Below are positions 50,350 to 60,187 of a stretch of DNA of 64,000 nt, piece by piece. The DNA comes from Paenibacillus mesophilus. GTDB lineage: Bacteria > Bacillota > Bacilli > Paenibacillales > NBRC-103111. The position numbers and the translations under genes were made by a program. Position 1 is the stretch's first letter, and the number at the start of each line of letters is the position of its first letter. The notes below the pieces were generated by a model that searched no databases, was not told the DNA's origin, and was given only the letters and a program-made list of their open reading frames with translations. The stretch is taken from the NCBI RefSeq assembly GCF_005938385.1, contig NZ_VCRA01000004.1:1-64000 (forward strand). The letters are read 5' to 3'.

Positions 50350-51804
50350 TTATTTGATCGTATAGGGCAGCTTGAACGTCCACAGCTCCGTGCCGTTCTC
50401 CGGCAAATCGCTGCCTACGCCGAAATCGTTGTCGTTGACGATCGCGATCGTATTGCCTCCGATAAGCGACAAGCCTTCGATTTTCTCGTATGGGAACTTG
50501 AAAGCGACGAGATCCACGACAGTCCGTTTGGAAGGAGGCATAATGCCGTTTGCTTTCAAATCCGCGACGCTCATTTGCTCCAGCGTCTTCCCGGCGGACT
50601 GGCTGTCGTCGTATTTGCCGAGGATGTTCGTCGCTTTCGACAGGTCGATCGCAAAGATGCGTTTCAGTTGAGCCTTGTCTCCCGCATTCTTGTCGCGCTC
50701 GTCGATGAGCAGCAAGTTCTCGTTCACGGCGACCATGTCGGAGATGACGATATCCGCCTGCTTCAGCCCTTTGAAGGCATTCGCGTCTTCGGCGATATAA
50801 ACGAACTCGGCAACCGGCTGAAGCGTCGCCAAATCGAACTTGATGATCCGCAATTGACGGGAATTGTCGGTATCTTTGTTCGGATTGCGCAGCGGGCTTT
50901 GCATCGCCATGAATATGTATTTGCCGTCCGGCGTGATCCCTACCGCCTCGGCGCCGCGGTTTTGACGAAGCTTGTTGTACGCGGCCGGCAGCACTTCCCG
51001 CGCCGGTACGAGCGGAGTTGTCGCCTGTGAGGCCCAACCCTTCGGTACGATCCGCTCGATCAGGGTGCCGTCGCGCTTCGCATGCACGATGGACGGACCG
51101 TATTCATCGGAAATCCAGAACGTATCGTCCTTCGGATTGTACGCGATACCTTCTATGTCCAGACCGTACGGGTCATAGGCTAGCTCTTTCTCCGCCTTGG
51201 CGTCGTAAGGCGCCTCGTCCCGCCCTTTGATGTTAGGCAGACCGGTAATGCCCGCTTTGCCGGTTACGGGATCGACCCCGTTCACCTTCAACGGGAACTG
51301 CTCCAAAATTTTGATTTGGCCGTCGGCTATTTCGATCTTGTAAATAGTCGGCGTGTAATCCGCGAGCGGGAACGTCCGGACTGTCGTTCCGTTGACATCG
51401 ACTTCCCCGTTCGGGCCGCGGTCGGCGGTCGTGTAGAATACGTTGTCGGGATCGCCCGGCAAATGAGTGAGCGAGGAGCCTACGCCCATCTTGATCCCTA
51501 GTGCCAGATCAGGAGCAACCAGCTTATTTTTGCTTGTAAGCTCGGGCACGTCCGTCAGCGAGACGCCGCTGCGAAACTCGTCCCAGTCCACGTACTTGCC
51601 GGTTGCTTCGGCAAGCGCGCGAACGGGCAAATACAGACTGCCGTCAATGTTCACCGCAGGAGAGGCGGGCGAGAATGCTTGTCCGTTGCTCGTATAGTTG
51701 ACCGTCTCGGCCGTAGTCCCTTTCACATCCGCCGCGGACACGACTACCGTCCCTGTCACAAGCGTTAGTGCCGTCGAAGCGGCAACGAGCCATTTCTTCT
51801 TCAT
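50350..51804 (-). CDS. Secreted phytase-like (esterase-like) beta-propeller protein with stalk domain
   Basis: ATG at 51804 (MKKKWLVAASTALTLVTGTV) follows GGGGGA; 484 residues. The signal peptide ends near SAA. About 45-90 is a copper-amine-oxidase N-terminal-like stalk (NIDGSLYLPVRALAEATGKY). The rest matches the esterase-like phytase fold: LPGDPDNVFYTTADRGPNGE, DIEGIAYNPKDDTFWISDEY, AVGITPDGKYIFMAMQS and KIEGLSLIGGNTIAIVNDND, a propeller with acidic metal sites. It would act outside the cell, perhaps in phosphate scavenging. No phosphate regulator is nearby. Confidence 0.88.
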   Translation of the reverse strand: MKKKWLVAASTALTLVTGTVVVSAADVKGTTAETVNYTSNGQAFSPASPAVNIDGSLYLPVRALAEATGKYVDWDEFRSGVSLTDVPELTSKNKLVAPDLALGIKMGVGSSLTHLPGDPDNVFYTTADRGPNGEVDVNGTTVRTFPLADYTPTIYKIEIADGQIKILEQFPLKVNGVDPVTGKAGITGLPNIKGRDEAPYDAKAEKELAYDPYGLDIEGIAYNPKDDTFWISDEYGPSIVHAKRDGTLIERIVPKGWASQATTPLVPAREVLPAAYNKLRQNRGAEAVGITPDGKYIFMAMQSPLRNPNKDTDNSRQLRIIKFDLATLQPVAEFVYIAEDANAFKGLKQADIVISDMVAVNENLLLIDERDKNAGDKAQLKRIFAIDLSKATNILGKYDDSQSAGKTLEQMSVADLKANGIMPPSKRTVVDLVAFKFPYEKIEGLSLIGGNTIAIVNDNDFGVGSDLPENGTELWTFKLPYTIK

Positions 51805-51897
51805 CGGCTGTGCTTCCCCCTTAGGTTCATTCTCTTCTTGTCTCACCAACACGATACCAACCGATTGTTAACGCGAAATCAATAGATTGAAAAGGTT

Positions 51898-51927
51898 TTG
51901 TAAATGTTTCCTTATCGGCACTATTAA
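51898..51927 (+). promoter_or_regulatory. Promoter candidate of the second membrane AraC gene
   Basis: TTGTAA (51898-51903), 18 bases, TATTAA (51922-51927), about 90 bases before the start at 52016. Confidence 0.4.
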
Positions 51928-52015
51928 AGACACATTTCGGACAACCCTCCCTCATCGTGCTACAATAAGAGGAGCAGAGAGAATTAGAAACAACGGGCAA
52001 ACAGGGGGAACGCAA

Positions 52016-54358
52016 ATGAAACGAACCGTTTTTATCCGGCTGCTGATGCATTTGACGCTGGCGATGATCTTGATCACGATCGTAGCCGGCACTGTTGTAT
52101 ACGGTTACATGGACCGGATGCTGAAGCAGGAAGTATCCCGCTCCAACATCGAGGTGCTCGGGCAAACGCGTAAAATTGTCGAGAACGCTCTGGTAGAAGT
52201 TCAGCAGGCGGCTTCCTCCCTGGCTATAAACAAAGATATACAGCGGGCGATCGGGCTCGACTGGGACGTGAACGCGGATTACCGGCTGCTTGAGAGCATC
52301 AACGATTCGTTTCGCGATAAGGTCACTTCTTCCGCCTACATCCACTCCGTTTATTTGTACAGCAGCCGGAACGGCAAGGTCATCTCCAGCTCCGGCATGA
52401 CCGACCTGGCCAGCTTCTGGCATAAGGATGCCGTCATCCCGTTCATGAACGGTGCCAAAACGTCGTCCTGGTACGAAACGAATCCGGTCGTGTATGCCGA
52501 AGGCACGAAAGACAACGTGCTCAGCTACATGATCGGCGTTCCTCTGAATGCGCTTACGAAGACCGGCGTCCTCGTCGTCAATTTGAAGGAAGATTTGCTG
52601 TACGACGCCGTCGTCAACACGAATAACCGGAAGCTCGGCAACGTGGCCATCCTGAACGCGGCTGGCAACGTGTTGTCCTACAAAGACAAGGAGCTGCTCT
52701 TTACCCGGTTCGAGGCGGCCGATGCGGATAAACTGAAGAACGGCCGGGAAGGCTATTTTTTCAAGGACGTCAACGGTACCGATACGTTCGTATCTTTCAT
52801 ACAATCGGATTTCAACGGCTGGCAATACGTGACGTTCAACCCGTCCCAGGAAGTGTTCAAGCAATCCCGTGCCGTGCTTGGAGTTACGCTCACCGTATCC
52901 GGACTATGCTTCGCGGTCGGAATCGCGCTGATGATTCTCGTCTCCGGCCGGTACTACCTTCCGATCAAGCGGATGGTTCAGGCGATCGCCCAGCGGGCGG
53001 AACCGGCTGCCGGAGGCTATAAGGACGAATTCAGCTTTATCCGCGGCTCGTTCGATCAGTTGTGGACGCTGAACGGCGAATTTCGCGAGAAGCTGAAAGA
53101 AACGGAAATCGTCATGCGGGAGCATTTCCTCCTCCATCTGCTGCTCGGCAAACCGGCCACGCAGGAAGAAGCGGGGCGCGACCTCGACTATTACCGGATT
53201 CCGCTTCATCCGGAACGGATTGCCGTCCTTGTCGTCCAGACGTCCGCTCCCGAAGAAGACGACGGCCCCCCGGACGCGAACCGGGGCCTGCTGCCCTACC
53301 GGATCCGCAGTATTTGCGAACAAATCATCGGCGGATACGAAGGCGGGGTTGTCGTCAATCAGGTGCAGAAGTTCGACGACGTCGTCGTGCTGAATTTTGC
53401 CGAAGGGTCAAGCAAGGAATCAGCCTCTCGCGAAGCCAAAACGATTGCCATGGCGATCCAAAGCACCATCTTGGAACAAACCGGCCTGAGAACAAAGATC
53501 GGCATCGGCGGCTACTACGAGAAAGTGGCGGATGTCTCTCTCTCCTATCATGAGGCGGTCGACGCGCTGCTGCTGGAGCGGATGTCGGGAGCCGGCACCA
53601 TCGCGGCGTTTCAGGACTTGCTCGCGAATCAGGCGAACCGCAATACGTTTATCGCGTACAGAAGCCAGGCGGACAAGCTGTTCATCGAGTTGAAGGGCGG
53701 AAGCTTGGACAAATCGCTTGCTATCAAGGCAGACATTTTCGAAAGGCTCGGCGGAGACGATTCGCTCGGCTATCATTACAAGAACATGATTTTGACGTAT
53801 ATCGTGAACGGCATCGTGACCGTTATTTTCGAGCTGAACGGAACCGTCGAGGACGTCTTCGGCCCCGATTACAACATGTATTACGATTACGGCAAACAGT
53901 CGTCCTTATCCGGGATCAGCGCCTGGTTCGACGACATGATCGGCCGCACTTGCCGGTTCATCCAGCATAAGAGGGAACATAAGAACGCCGATTTTATGGA
54001 TAAAGTAACGGCTTATATCCGCGATCGCAGCGGGGAGCCGCTCAGCGTGCAGTCTGTGGCGGAGACCGTTTATATGAACGCCAACTATTTCAGCAAGCTG
54101 TTCAAGGAAACGACCGGGAAAACGTTCGTGGAATTTTTGACGGAGGTGCGGGTTCATGATGCATGCGCCTTGCTGAGCGGAACGGATAAGACCGTAACGG
54201 ATATCGCGGAGTTAAGCGGGTTCGGAACGAAGCTCAATTTGATCCGCGCTTTCAAGAAGCATCTCGGCATGACCCCGACCGATTACCGCAAAAACGGGAT
54301 TATGGAACGGCTCGAAACCGGCGGGAAGCATGTATTTGATCCCAATGTGAGAAATTGA
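52016..54358 (+). CDS. Membrane-anchored AraC-type sensor regulator
   Basis: ATG at 52016 (MKRTVFIRLLMHLTL) follows AGGGGGAA; 780 residues. Helix 1 (LLMHLTLAMILITIVAGTVVYG) and helix 2 (LGVTLTVSGLCFAVGIALMILV) enclose an extracellular Cache-like domain of about 260 residues. A HAMP-like linker, a cytoplasmic spacer, and at the C-terminus the AraC helix-turn-helix pair follow: LSVQSVAETVYMNANYFSKL, VTDIAELSGFGTKLNLIRAF, GMTPTDYRKNG. Same design as the sensor at 15238-17571. It precedes two permeases and a binding lipoprotein, which it probably activates in response to an extracellular sugar. Confidence 0.92.
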   Translation: MKRTVFIRLLMHLTLAMILITIVAGTVVYGYMDRMLKQEVSRSNIEVLGQTRKIVENALVEVQQAASSLAINKDIQRAIGLDWDVNADYRLLESINDSFRDKVTSSAYIHSVYLYSSRNGKVISSSGMTDLASFWHKDAVIPFMNGAKTSSWYETNPVVYAEGTKDNVLSYMIGVPLNALTKTGVLVVNLKEDLLYDAVVNTNNRKLGNVAILNAAGNVLSYKDKELLFTRFEAADADKLKNGREGYFFKDVNGTDTFVSFIQSDFNGWQYVTFNPSQEVFKQSRAVLGVTLTVSGLCFAVGIALMILVSGRYYLPIKRMVQAIAQRAEPAAGGYKDEFSFIRGSFDQLWTLNGEFREKLKETEIVMREHFLLHLLLGKPATQEEAGRDLDYYRIPLHPERIAVLVVQTSAPEEDDGPPDANRGLLPYRIRSICEQIIGGYEGGVVVNQVQKFDDVVVLNFAEGSSKESASREAKTIAMAIQSTILEQTGLRTKIGIGGYYEKVADVSLSYHEAVDALLLERMSGAGTIAAFQDLLANQANRNTFIAYRSQADKLFIELKGGSLDKSLAIKADIFERLGGDDSLGYHYKNMILTYIVNGIVTVIFELNGTVEDVFGPDYNMYYDYGKQSSLSGISAWFDDMIGRTCRFIQHKREHKNADFMDKVTAYIRDRSGEPLSVQSVAETVYMNANYFSKLFKETTGKTFVEFLTEVRVHDACALLSGTDKTVTDIAELSGFGTKLNLIRAFKKHLGMTPTDYRKNGIMERLETGGKHVFDPNVRN

Positions 54359-54506
54359 TACCCGACCGAATGAGGATTTGAAACCAAAGTACGGAAACCG
54401 ATTCTTTTCACACCCCCCCGCCTCCTTATATGCTGATACCCATAAAGACGGCCCGCCGCCGGCGGTCACAGTCTTTGCAAACGTATCCATTAAAGGAGGT
54501 CGAGCC

Positions 54507-55475
54507 ATGAACCGTATCGTTCCCGGCAGCCGTCCGGATCCCCGCCATCCTCCGAAGCCGTTGAAGCCATCGGGTGTTCTCGGCGGACATTGGTGGGCGA
54601 ACCGCTACTTGTACCTGATGCTGGTGCCGGCACTGCTCTATTACGGGGTATTCCATTACTACCCGATGTACGGGGCGGTCATCGCTTTCAAGCAATTCAG
54701 CTTAACGAAAGGCATATGGGGCAGCCCTTGGGCAGGCTTTCAGCATTTCCAGTACTTGTTCTCGCTGGACAAGTTCTGGGAAGTGTTCTGGAACACGATC
54801 GTCATCAGCCTGTACCGGCTCACCTTCGGTTTCCCGCTTCCGATCGCCGTAGCCCTGTTGCTCAATGAAGTGCGGCTCCGAACGTTCAAGCGGACGGTCC
54901 AGACGATTATTTATTTGCCCCACTTCATTTCCTGGGTCATTCTCGGAGGACTGCTGATCAACTTGCTGTCGACCGACGGAGGCGTGGTCAATAAGCTCAT
55001 TCAGGCGTTCGGCGGCGAGCCCGTCGGGTTCTTGAGCAGCGAAGACCATTTCCGCGATACACTCGTCTGGTCGATGATCTGGAAAGAATTCGGATGGAAC
55101 ACGATCATTTATATGGCAGCGCTTGCAGGCGTCAACCCGCAGCTGTACGAGGCGGCAGTCATGGACGGGGCGAACCGGTGGAGGCGGACGTGGCACATTA
55201 CGATCCCGTGTATCCGGGGAACGATCGTCATCCTGCTGCTGCTGCGGATCGGCTCGCTGATGGAAGCGGGCTTCGAGCAAATTTTCGTCCTATATCATCC
55301 TGTCGTCTACTCGGTCTCCGATATTATCGACACATATGTATACCGGATCGGATTGACGGAAGGGCGGTTCAGTCTGGCCGCCGCGGTCGGCTTGTTCAAA
55401 TCGGTCATCAACTTCGTTCTGCTCGTCGTCGCCAATAAAATGGCCCGTTCGATGGGCGAGCAAGGCGTCTACTAG
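54507..55475 (+). CDS. Carbohydrate ABC transporter permease (CUT1, LplB-like)
   Basis: ATG at 54507 (MNRIVPGSRPDPRH) after AAAGGAGG; the longer frame lacks such a site. 322 residues, six membrane segments starting YLYLMLVPALLYYGVFHYYP. EAA loop: YEAAVMDGANRWRRTWHITI. It is the first structural gene after the sensor; the gap of 148 bases must contain its promoter or operator, within which GAAACC occurs twice 14 bases apart near 54380-54400 (weak evidence). Confidence 0.93.
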   Translation: MNRIVPGSRPDPRHPPKPLKPSGVLGGHWWANRYLYLMLVPALLYYGVFHYYPMYGAVIAFKQFSLTKGIWGSPWAGFQHFQYLFSLDKFWEVFWNTIVISLYRLTFGFPLPIAVALLLNEVRLRTFKRTVQTIIYLPHFISWVILGGLLINLLSTDGGVVNKLIQAFGGEPVGFLSSEDHFRDTLVWSMIWKEFGWNTIIYMAALAGVNPQLYEAAVMDGANRWRRTWHITIPCIRGTIVILLLLRIGSLMEAGFEQIFVLYHPVVYSVSDIIDTYVYRIGLTEGRFSLAAAVGLFKSVINFVLLVVANKMARSMGEQGVY

Positions 55476-55493
55476 TCTGGAGGAGGAACCGGG

Positions 55494-56357
55494 ATGAAAC
55501 AAACGTTCGCAAGCCGGCTGTTCGACGTGTCGAACATCGTTCTGCTAACCTGTCTGTCCGTCATTACGCTGTATCCGTTCTGGGATTCGCTTATCGTATC
55601 CGTCATTCCGCTGCAGGAAAGCTTGGCCAGCAACATTCATCTGTTTCCGAAAACGATTACATGGGAAGCATACGCCTATATATTTAAAATGGACGAGCTG
55701 TGGTCGTCTTACGGGGTCAGCCTGTTCGTCACCGGCGTCGGCACGCTGCTCAGCATGCTGATGACCGTTCTGGCCGCCTACGCGCTGTCCAAGCCGCAGC
55801 TGAAGGGCAAGCGGACGATCATGTTCCTGATTGTGTTCACGATGATGTTCAACGGCGGCTTGATTCCGACTTATCTCGTCGTCAAGCAGCTTCACCTGCT
55901 CAATTCGGTATGGGCGCTCATCATTCCGACCGCGCTCAGCACGTACAATCTGATCATCATGCGCAATTTCTTCATGGGCCTGCCCGAAAGCTTGGAGGAA
56001 TCGGCGCGCATCGACGGCTGTACCGACCTCGGCGTCTTGTTCAGAATCGTAGTGCCGTTGTCGATGCCGGCTATCGCCACGGTCGCCCTGTTCTATGCGG
56101 TAGCCCGCTGGAACGAGTTTTTTACCGCCGTCATGTACATTACGGATAAGGACAAATGGCCGCTGCAGCTGTTCCTCCGCGCCATGCTCGTGGAGAACGA
56201 AGCCAGCTTCCAGGGCGGGGGCGACAATCCGTTTCTGCTCGGCCAATCGATGAAGATGGCTTCCGTGATGATTTCGACGATACCGGTTCTGCTTATTTAT
56301 CCGTTCTTCCAGAAATATTTCGTTCAGGGCGTTACGCTCGGAGCGGTTAAGGAGTAA
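55494..56357 (+). CDS. Carbohydrate ABC transporter permease (CUT1, LplC-like)
   Basis: The protein has 287 residues and six membrane segments from VLLTCLSVITLYPFWDSLIV on. The EAA loop reads EESARIDGCTDLGVLFRIVV; the C-terminus LLIYPFFQKYFVQGVTLGAV is typical. GGAGGAACC precedes the ATG, 19 bases after the partner permease. As in the first locus there is no ATPase gene. Confidence 0.94.
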   Translation: MKQTFASRLFDVSNIVLLTCLSVITLYPFWDSLIVSVIPLQESLASNIHLFPKTITWEAYAYIFKMDELWSSYGVSLFVTGVGTLLSMLMTVLAAYALSKPQLKGKRTIMFLIVFTMMFNGGLIPTYLVVKQLHLLNSVWALIIPTALSTYNLIIMRNFFMGLPESLEESARIDGCTDLGVLFRIVVPLSMPAIATVALFYAVARWNEFFTAVMYITDKDKWPLQLFLRAMLVENEASFQGGGDNPFLLGQSMKMASVMISTIPVLLIYPFFQKYFVQGVTLGAVKE

Positions 56358-56386
56358 TTTCCGATCATAATACGGGAGGTCGCAAT

Positions 56387-57898
56387 ATGAACAAAACGAA
56401 AATGACGATAGCGGCGACGCTGCTGCTCGTACCGGCATTGACCGCATGCGGAAGTGACTCGGCCAAGAATGAGAGCGCGGGTGCCGAAGATGTCGGTAAA
56501 CCTACCAAGCTCGTCTTCATGACGACGGGAGACGTCGCGGCCGGCAGCATCAAGCCGGACGACCGGATCATCGCCGAGATCAACAAGCGGCTCCATATCG
56601 ATTTGACGCTGAAGATCGTACCGGAAGGCTCCTATGATAAAATCAACGTGGCGATGGCCACCGGAGATTTGCCCGACGTCGTGACGATCAACTATCCGTC
56701 CAACTCGCTCTCCCAATGGATTAACGACGGCATGATCGTTCCGATCAACGATTATTTGCCTTCGATGCCTACCGTCAAGAAGAAGCTGGAGAGCTTGTCC
56801 TGGACGGCGATTAACGGGAAATATTACGGCTACCCGTTCATCGAGAGGGAACGCTCCAACGTGCTCGTCTCGTACCGGGCCGATTGGCTCGATGCGCTCG
56901 GGCTGAAGCCGCCGAAAACGTTGGACGAATTTTACACGGCACTCAAGGCGGTCGCCACGCAGGACCCCGATAAGAACGGCAAAAACGATACGTACGGCTT
57001 CACGTCCGTCAAGCCCGGACCGAACGCTTTTGAATTCGTCTTCTACGCCTACGGGATGCCTTACGGAGACTGGGCGCTCGACGATAAAGGCAATGTCATT
57101 CCGAAGTTCGAACACCCCTCGTTCAAGCAAGGAATGGCTTATATCAAGAAGCTGTGGGACGAGAAGCTGATCGAGCCGGAATATATGTTGAACGATACGC
57201 AGATGAAGGAGCAGAAGTTTTATCAAGGCAAGGTCGGCATGATGGATGCGAGCATGTACCGCCATGTGAACCGGATCGAGTCGAGTCTGCAGAAGGTTAA
57301 CCCGCAAGGCAAGCTCGGCTACATGGGCCCTCCGGCCGGACCGAACGGCAAGGCGGGCATGGTCGCGACTCCGAAGAACGGCTTGTTCACGGCGGTGACG
57401 AAGGGCGCGAAGAACCCGGAGAAAGCGGCGAAGTTCATCGAGTTCATGCTGTCGAAGGAAGGCCGCGACCTGCTCGAGCTCGGAATCGAGAACGTCCACT
57501 ATACGAAGCAAGGGGACAAAATCACCTATAACGAAGCGGAACGAGCCAAGGACAGCTTCGCCTCCGGCGGATGGGCCCACGCGCTCGCATGGGGCAGCGT
57601 CGCATGGCCGCTCACGAACAATTACTTGCCGCAAACCGAGCCGCAGGCGGACCGCGCGAAGGAATCGGTCGAGATCGCCTCGAAGTATATGGTGCCGAAC
57701 CTCGTCAACGTCACGACGAACGCCGAGACCGAATTCGGCGGAGTCGTCAAGGAGCTGTACAATCAGACGTTCATGAACATCTTGACCGGCAAAACGGATA
57801 TCGACGCTGGGATCGCCGAGCTGTCCAAGAAGTGGCGCGATCAAGGCGGCAACAAAATATTGGACGAAGTAAACAAAGCTTATAAGGAAAAGAAATAA
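56387..57898 (+). CDS. Solute-binding lipoprotein of the second carbohydrate locus
   Basis: The protein has 503 residues with a lipoprotein signal and lipobox LTAC (Cys21). Segments such as DKINVAMATGDLPDVVTINY, RADWLDALGLKPPKTLDEFY and ATQDPDKNGKNDTYGFTSV place it with the long LplA/LipO-type oligosaccharide-binding proteins, like the one at 13432-15039. GGGAGG precedes the ATG, 29 bases after the second permease. It should deliver substrate to these permeases, and the sulfatase gene follows in the same direction. Confidence 0.94.
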   Translation: MNKTKMTIAATLLLVPALTACGSDSAKNESAGAEDVGKPTKLVFMTTGDVAAGSIKPDDRIIAEINKRLHIDLTLKIVPEGSYDKINVAMATGDLPDVVTINYPSNSLSQWINDGMIVPINDYLPSMPTVKKKLESLSWTAINGKYYGYPFIERERSNVLVSYRADWLDALGLKPPKTLDEFYTALKAVATQDPDKNGKNDTYGFTSVKPGPNAFEFVFYAYGMPYGDWALDDKGNVIPKFEHPSFKQGMAYIKKLWDEKLIEPEYMLNDTQMKEQKFYQGKVGMMDASMYRHVNRIESSLQKVNPQGKLGYMGPPAGPNGKAGMVATPKNGLFTAVTKGAKNPEKAAKFIEFMLSKEGRDLLELGIENVHYTKQGDKITYNEAERAKDSFASGGWAHALAWGSVAWPLTNNYLPQTEPQADRAKESVEIASKYMVPNLVNVTTNAETEFGGVVKELYNQTFMNILTGKTDIDAGIAELSKKWRDQGGNKILDEVNKAYKEKK

Positions 57899-57968
57899 CT
57901 GCTCGGCAAAAGGAAATCGGCAAAGGCTCTCCGCGATAGGGGGGCCTTGACCGGCTGGAGGGAAACGA

Positions 57969-59564
57969 ATGGAACAACGCGGGCAACGACCGAATATCGT
58001 TTTTATTTTATCCGATGATCAAGGCGCCTGGGCGATGGGCAATGCCGGCAATCGCGAGATCATCACCCCCAATCTGGACCGGCTGGCAGAGACGGGCATC
58101 CGGTTCGACAATTTCTTCTGCGCCTCTCCCGTATGCTCGCCGGCCCGCGCCTCGCTCATGACCGGCAAAATTCCGTCCCAGCACGGCGTGCACGACTGGA
58201 TCCGGGAAGGCAACGTGGGCGAACGCGCCGTCCCTTATTTGCAGGGCCATCGGACCTATGTCGAGGAATTGGCCGAGAACGGGTACGTGTGCGGCCTAAG
58301 CGGGAAATGGCATTTGGGCGACAACCAGAAAGCCGCGCCCGGCTTCTCCTTCTGGTACGCCCACCAGACCGGGGGAAGCCCTTACTACAACGCCCCGATG
58401 GTCCGGGACGGCCAGTTGTACAACGAGCCCGGCTACGTGACCGACGTCATTACAGACGAAGCGCTCCGCTTCCTCGACGCGCAGAACGGCGGACAGCCTT
58501 TTTATTTGAGCGTCCATTATACCGCCCCGCACAGCCCGTGGATCGGCAACCACCCGGAGGAAATCGTCCGGATGTATGACGATTGCCCGTTCGAGTCGTG
58601 CCCTCAGGAGCCTAAGCATCCGTGGTCGATCCCGAACCCGCCGTGGGGCGAAGACTGGAAAGCGAACCTGAAAGGCTATTACGCTGCCGTGACGGCCATG
58701 GACCTGCAAATCGGACGGATCCTGGACAAGCTGGAGCAAATGGGAGAGCGCAACAATACCCTCGTCGTCTTCATGAGCGACAACGGCTTCAGCTGCGGGC
58801 AGCACGGCTTCTGGGGCAAAGGAAACGGTACGTTTCCGCAAAACATGTACGACAGCTCCGTCAAAGTCCCGGCAATATTCAGCCACCCAGGGCATATTCC
58901 GGAAGGCGTCGTCAGCGATGCGCTGCTGAGCGCCTACGACTTCATGCCGACGATACTCGAGTACGCCGGGATCGGCAGACGGAGCGGATCTGCAGTGGCA
59001 GCGGCGGGTGATTCTTCGGAGGGAAGCTCCGCTTCAGCGGCAGGCGTACTGACCGGTGCGGGAACAGGTGCGAGAGCAGATACGACGGCGAATACGGAAA
59101 CTGATGGGGCAGCTGGCACAAAGGCAAGTACGGCTGCAGGAATCCCTGACGGCATGCCGCCGCAATACCGGTCACTGCCGGGACGCAGCTTCTCTCCGCT
59201 GCTGACCGGACAGCCGCACGAGGTGCGAGACGATGTAGTCGTCTATGACGAGTACGGGCCGGTGCGGATGGTCCGCTCGAAGACGCGGAAGTACATTCAC
59301 CGCTACCCGTACGGCCCGCATGAGCTGTACGATCTTGCCGCCGATCCGGTCGAGAAGCGCAATTTGGCGTACGAGTCCTCCTATGCCGAAACGTTGACGG
59401 CCATGAAAGCGAAGCTGGACGATTGGTTCGTCCGTTACGCCGATCCGGCCGTAGACGGTACCCGAGAGCCCGTTACCGGCGCCGGTCAGCTCGGCTTGGC
59501 CGGTGTGAGGAGCCAAGGAGCCGTCTCGTTCGCGCAGTTGAACCGCGGATTTGCGAAGCCGTAG
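57969..59564 (+). CDS. Cysteine-type sulfatase with a low-complexity insertion
   Basis: The protein has 531 residues. Metal-site DD in FILSDDQGAWAMG and formylglycine motif C56-S-P-A-R60 show an active sulfatase; GKWHLGDNQKAAPGFSFWYA and VFMSDNGFSCGQHGFWGKGN are further blocks. Residues about 337-394 are an Ala/Gly/Ser/Thr-rich stretch (GTGARADTTANTETDGAAGT) between EYAGI and the family's PGRSFSPLL block, normally a short loop. No signal peptide, so cytoplasmic. GGAGGGAAACGA precedes the ATG. It ends the second carbohydrate operon and should desulfate the imported sugar. Confidence 0.92.
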   Translation: MEQRGQRPNIVFILSDDQGAWAMGNAGNREIITPNLDRLAETGIRFDNFFCASPVCSPARASLMTGKIPSQHGVHDWIREGNVGERAVPYLQGHRTYVEELAENGYVCGLSGKWHLGDNQKAAPGFSFWYAHQTGGSPYYNAPMVRDGQLYNEPGYVTDVITDEALRFLDAQNGGQPFYLSVHYTAPHSPWIGNHPEEIVRMYDDCPFESCPQEPKHPWSIPNPPWGEDWKANLKGYYAAVTAMDLQIGRILDKLEQMGERNNTLVVFMSDNGFSCGQHGFWGKGNGTFPQNMYDSSVKVPAIFSHPGHIPEGVVSDALLSAYDFMPTILEYAGIGRRSGSAVAAAGDSSEGSSASAAGVLTGAGTGARADTTANTETDGAAGTKASTAAGIPDGMPPQYRSLPGRSFSPLLTGQPHEVRDDVVVYDEYGPVRMVRSKTRKYIHRYPYGPHELYDLAADPVEKRNLAYESSYAETLTAMKAKLDDWFVRYADPAVDGTREPVTGAGQLGLAGVRSQGAVSFAQLNRGFAKP

Positions 59565-59569
59565 TGAGC

Positions 59570-59623
59570 AAGGAGTCGGTCCGATCGTTTGAATGCGGTC
59601 GGGCCGGCTCCTTGTTCTTTTTT
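59570..59623 (+). terminator. Terminator of the second carbohydrate operon
   Basis: A 15-base arm (59570-59584) pairs with 59599-59613 with two wobbles, followed by GTTCTTTTTT. It begins five bases past the sulfatase stop codon. Confidence 0.88.
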
Positions 59624-59645
59624 AGTTTGAGAAATAACAGTCTTT

Positions 59646-60152
59646 TTGGCCATAGCACGAATTGTAAACAGCGTAGATGAAACATCCTTCAAACCGGATT
59701 CCAACATGACGAGGGCACAATTCGTAACGTTGCTCTCCCGGGCCTTGCAATTGCAAAGCAGCGGTACCGTCGGCACATTCAGCGACGTCTCCGCTGACGC
59801 CTGGTACAACAAAGCGGTATATGCCGCCCGCGAAGCGAATATCGTGAGCGGTGTAAGCGAGAAGGAGTTCGCTCCTGACGCCTTCATTACCCGCGAACAA
59901 ATGGCTGTCATGATGGTGAACGCCTACTTGTTCGCGACAGGCAAGAAGTTGTCCGATCTCGTCATCACGCAGGAAGTGAAGTACTCAGACGAAGGCAGCA
60001 TTAGCGACTGGGCCAGAACCTACGTCCGTGCGTCTTCCGGACTCGGACTCGTGAACGGAACCGATGCGGGGAATTTCGCCCCGGCCGACAACAGTACAAG
60101 AGCCCAAGCGGCCGTAGTGCTTCATCTCATGCTGGCCAAACTGAACAAGTAA
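59646..60152 (+). pseudogene. S-layer homology (SLH) domain fragment
   Basis: The frame encodes about 168 residues carrying the end of one SLH repeat (DETSFKPDSNMTRAQFVTLL) and two full ones (GTFSDVSADAWYNKAVYAAR to FAPDAFITREQMAVMM, and YSDEGSISDWARTYVRASSG to FAPADNSTRAQAAVVLHLML). SLH modules anchor exported proteins to wall polymers, yet there is no signal peptide, the first repeat is cut, the first possible codon is a TTG without ribosome-binding site, and a terminator lies directly upstream. It is best read as the 3' remnant of a larger surface-protein gene. Confidence 0.75.
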
Positions 60153-60187
60153 TCGTTCGAAGCGGTGGCGCCTTCTGTGCCATCGAC

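Noticed and set aside
56324..57844. 506-codon minus-strand frame
   Set aside because: Antisense shadow of the binding lipoprotein at 56387-57898; no domain or start signal.
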